Source of the DNA: an uncultured Veillonella sp.
Lineage (GTDB): Bacteria; Bacillota; Negativicutes; Veillonellales; Veillonellaceae
Assembly (NCBI GenBank): GCA_934183145.1
Contig: CAKPSA010000005.1
Coordinates: 1 to 36,147, forward strand
Direction of reading: 5' to 3'
DNA: 36,147 nt
The position numbers were made by a program, and so were the translations under genes. The notes beneath the pieces are model-generated. The model saw only the letters and a list, made by a program, of their open reading frames with translations. It was not told the DNA's origin and did not search any database. Positions within the stretch are counted from its first letter, which is position 1. Every line of letters starts with the position of its first letter. Below are positions 34,568-36,147 of the stretch, in pieces.

Positions 34568-34963
34568 ATGTGGATTCGTATTTCTAAAATATTATTAACG
34601 ATAAAAAATATAGCCCTTGTAGGCGTTGGTATTTCACTTTGTATTGACCTTATCAATACAATAATAAGTCTTGCCTATATTACGTGGGCAAATATTCAAG
34701 GATATAGTACATACTTTTCAATAATTGAAGAACTAATTACCTTCTTCCTATACTTTGAGTTTATAGCACTCATCATAAAATACTTTAAAAATAACTTCCA
34801 CTTCCCTCTAGATTTCTTTTTGTATATTGGGATTACAGCAATTGTAAGACTTCTAATTATTGACCATGAATCTGCATTTGATAATTTAATTTGGTCTGTT
34901 GCGATTCTTGTACTCGTATGTAGTTTAGTATTAGTAGAAAAGTTTATAGGACATAACGAGTAA
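34568..34963 (+). CDS. psiE: Phosphate-starvation-inducible PsiE family membrane protein
   Basis: This 131-residue membrane protein has four hydrophobic segments, at about 10-35, 50-72, 80-98 and 107-127. FLYFEFIALIIKYF, then HFPLDFFLYIGITAIVRLLIIDHES, are the conserved PsiE core. The name comes from E. coli, where the gene responds to phosphate starvation; its function is unknown. AGGTGA lies before the ATG, and a possible TATAGT -10 is at 34533-34538, just past the tpx terminator. I see no Pho box. A symmetric terminator follows. Confidence 0.85.
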   Translation: MWIRISKILLTIKNIALVGVGISLCIDLINTIISLAYITWANIQGYSTYFSIIEELITFFLYFEFIALIIKYFKNNFHFPLDFFLYIGITAIVRLLIIDHESAFDNLIWSVAILVLVCSLVLVEKFIGHNE

Positions 34964-35001
34964 TTGCTTTAACAACTAACTTATGAGGAATTAATATGAA
35001 T

Positions 35002-35033
35002 AAAAGGGCTCCTACAAATGTAGGAGCCCTTTT
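35002..35033. terminator. Bidirectional terminator between psiE and glutamine synthetase
   Basis: Perfect 15-base arms (35002-35016 and 35019-35033), GC-rich in the centre and with A/T runs at the ends, lie between convergent genes. The structure should stop both transcripts. Confidence 0.93.
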
Positions 35034-35055
35034 TGAGTAATAAAATCAACCAATA

Positions 35056-36147
35056 TTAGAAGATATTTTTTGCATAGTTAGCATATTTAGCTTCTAATTC
35101 TTCCATTTTATCGTTCATTTCAATTTGTAATTGAGATGCTAAGTCATATTCACCGTCATTAAGTGCATCGATTAAACGAGTGAATAAAGATTTGCGATCA
35201 TCACTATCTTTAGCAAGATAGAAACGTAAATCGTTAACTTCTGCAAAACGTTTATCATCTACACTATTGCGGCTATCTGTATGAATAGCTACCATGTTAC
35301 GAACTGTATCAAGATTATTAGGAATTAAACGGTGAGCCAATACAAGTTTCCAACGTTTCAAGATAGATGCGATGAAGGAATCCATCAAGTCTTTAGCAAA
35401 TGCATTACCTTGAGCCAATGTTTCAACTAATTCAGGGTTGTTTTGATAACCTTTAATATTTTCCCATACAGTAGCTGGTGCAATACCAAACATTTGATTA
35501 CGTTCTTCTTGAGTGAAATCATCAAATACGTCTTTTTCTGTACGGTATGCACGGTTTGTAGCTAAGTAATCTGCTGGTTCACCAACTTCTTTAGAAAGTT
35601 CTGCTTCCAATTGAGCTTGTGTTTTACCAGATGTAATAGCATATTTCATACCATCAAATGCAGAGATGAAGATCAATGCTAATGCAGTATATGTGTTTGT
35701 GTAAGGGTTTGGAGAACGCAATTCATAGCGTGTAGCCATAGGATTATCGATATCGCGAATCAAACCACAAAGGATTGTACGGTTACGGCTAGGTTCAGAA
35801 GGATCAGTACCCAAGGATGTAACGATACATACTGGTGCTTCGAAACCAGGTTTCAAACGATTTAAGGAGTCTGTTGTGGAGCTGATGAATGGATTGATTG
35901 CTTCGTAGTGTTTCAATAGACCCATGATAGCACCAATACCTAAGGAGCTAGCAGATTCTTTACGCATATCTTCTGGGCTAAACAAGTTAACAAGTTTGCC
36001 AGATTTCAATTTAGCCATAACACCAAAGTGTGTATGTTCACCAGAACCAGCTACACCAATAATAGGTTTCGCATTGAATGTTACATCAAGACCATTTTCA
36101 CGGAATACTTCACGAACGATAATACGAGCTTGTAATTCGTTATCTGC
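35056..36147 (-). CDS. Glutamine synthetase, C-terminal part (5' end outside window)
   Basis: The frame stays open to the window edge, giving 363 residues of the C-terminal part of a glutamine synthetase, which makes glutamine from glutamate, ammonia and ATP. The catalytic-fold motifs are GVAGSGEHTHFGVMAKL near the visible start, NRLKPGFEAPVCIVTSLG, and RYELRSPNPYTNTYTALAL. About 200 further residues follow the last motif, ending in a charged helical tail (EMNDKMEELEAKYANYAKNIF). This is longer than usual for GlnA type I, and GlnN (type III) motifs are not evident. An ATG at 36018 is internal, not the start. Confidence 0.88.
   Translation of the reverse strand, partial: ADNELQARIIVREVFRENGLDVTFNAKPIIGVAGSGEHTHFGVMAKLKSGKLVNLFSPEDMRKESASSLGIGAIMGLLKHYEAINPFISSTTDSLNRLKPGFEAPVCIVTSLGTDPSEPSRNRTILCGLIRDIDNPMATRYELRSPNPYTNTYTALALIFISAFDGMKYAITSGKTQAQLEAELSKEVGEPADYLATNRAYRTEKDVFDDFTQEERNQMFGIAPATVWENIKGYQNNPELVETLAQGNAFAKDLMDSFIASILKRWKLVLAHRLIPNNLDTVRNMVAIHTDSRNSVDDKRFAEVNDLRFYLAKDSDDRKSLFTRLIDALNDGEYDLASQLQIEMNDKMEELEAKYANYAKNIF

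Noticed and set aside
1..36147. CRISPR array, prophage, insertion sequence, toxin-antitoxin or defence island
   Set aside because: No regularly spaced repeats, transposase, integrase, phage structural gene or defence-type protein is visible; nearly all genes are recognisable housekeeping families.

Overview
This is an AT-rich chromosomal window that looks like a Gram-negative-staining Firmicute of the class Negativicutes, most likely Veillonella. That assignment rests on protein similarity as I recognise it and on the Firmicute-style gene order, not on a database search. The content is almost all housekeeping. I see no prophage, insertion sequence, CRISPR array, tRNA or rRNA.

Layout from left to right; nearly everything up to 33.7 kb is on the minus strand. 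(1) Positions 1-15 hold the first five codons of a gene leaving the window. (2) dapB-asd-dapA (267-3028), the diaminopimelate/lysine branch, sits behind a clear lysine riboswitch. Its promoter has its -35 box at the 3' end of recN. (3) argR-recN (3316-5440) has a 13-bp-arm palindrome over the argR promoter. (4) A long run from efp to mnmM (5761-13689) resembles the efp-asp23-nusB-xseAB-ispA-tlyA-argR-recN cluster of Bacillus and Clostridia. In it are two Asp23-like proteins, a TsaD-like paralogue, nadK, a DUF212 protein and mnmM. An M24 aminopeptidase gene precedes efp. (5) A late cobalamin-assembly operon, cobU-cobQ-cbiB-cobS-pduX-cobD-cobC (15547-22284), has an RsuA-type pseudouridine synthase coupled to its end. 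A PduO-type adenosyltransferase lies nearby (22731-23246). Together these attach the aminopropanol arm and lower ligand and adenosylate the corrinoid. This would suit a lactate fermenter using B12-dependent methylmalonyl-CoA mutase, although that enzyme is not in the window. (6) ndk and htpX. (7) A deacetylase, a flippase-like membrane protein, an ACT-domain protein, hom and thrB form one tight operon (24673-29213). (8) A heterodimeric ABC exporter precedes a TrmH-type RNA methyltransferase. (9) On the plus strand are tpx and psiE. (10) The window ends inside a glutamine synthetase on the minus strand.

The most interesting signals are regulatory. In three places an intrinsic terminator ends directly against the next gene's ribosome binding site. 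One is the lysine riboswitch (dapB). The other two (an asp23-like gene and the deacetylase operon) have no ligand or factor that I recognise. Other points worth a look are an orphan 111-residue protein divergent from cobU, a TsaD paralogue that keeps its metal ligands, and the joining of a lipid/sugar-type deacetylase and flippase to threonine synthesis. I did not find a clearly new defence or mobile system.
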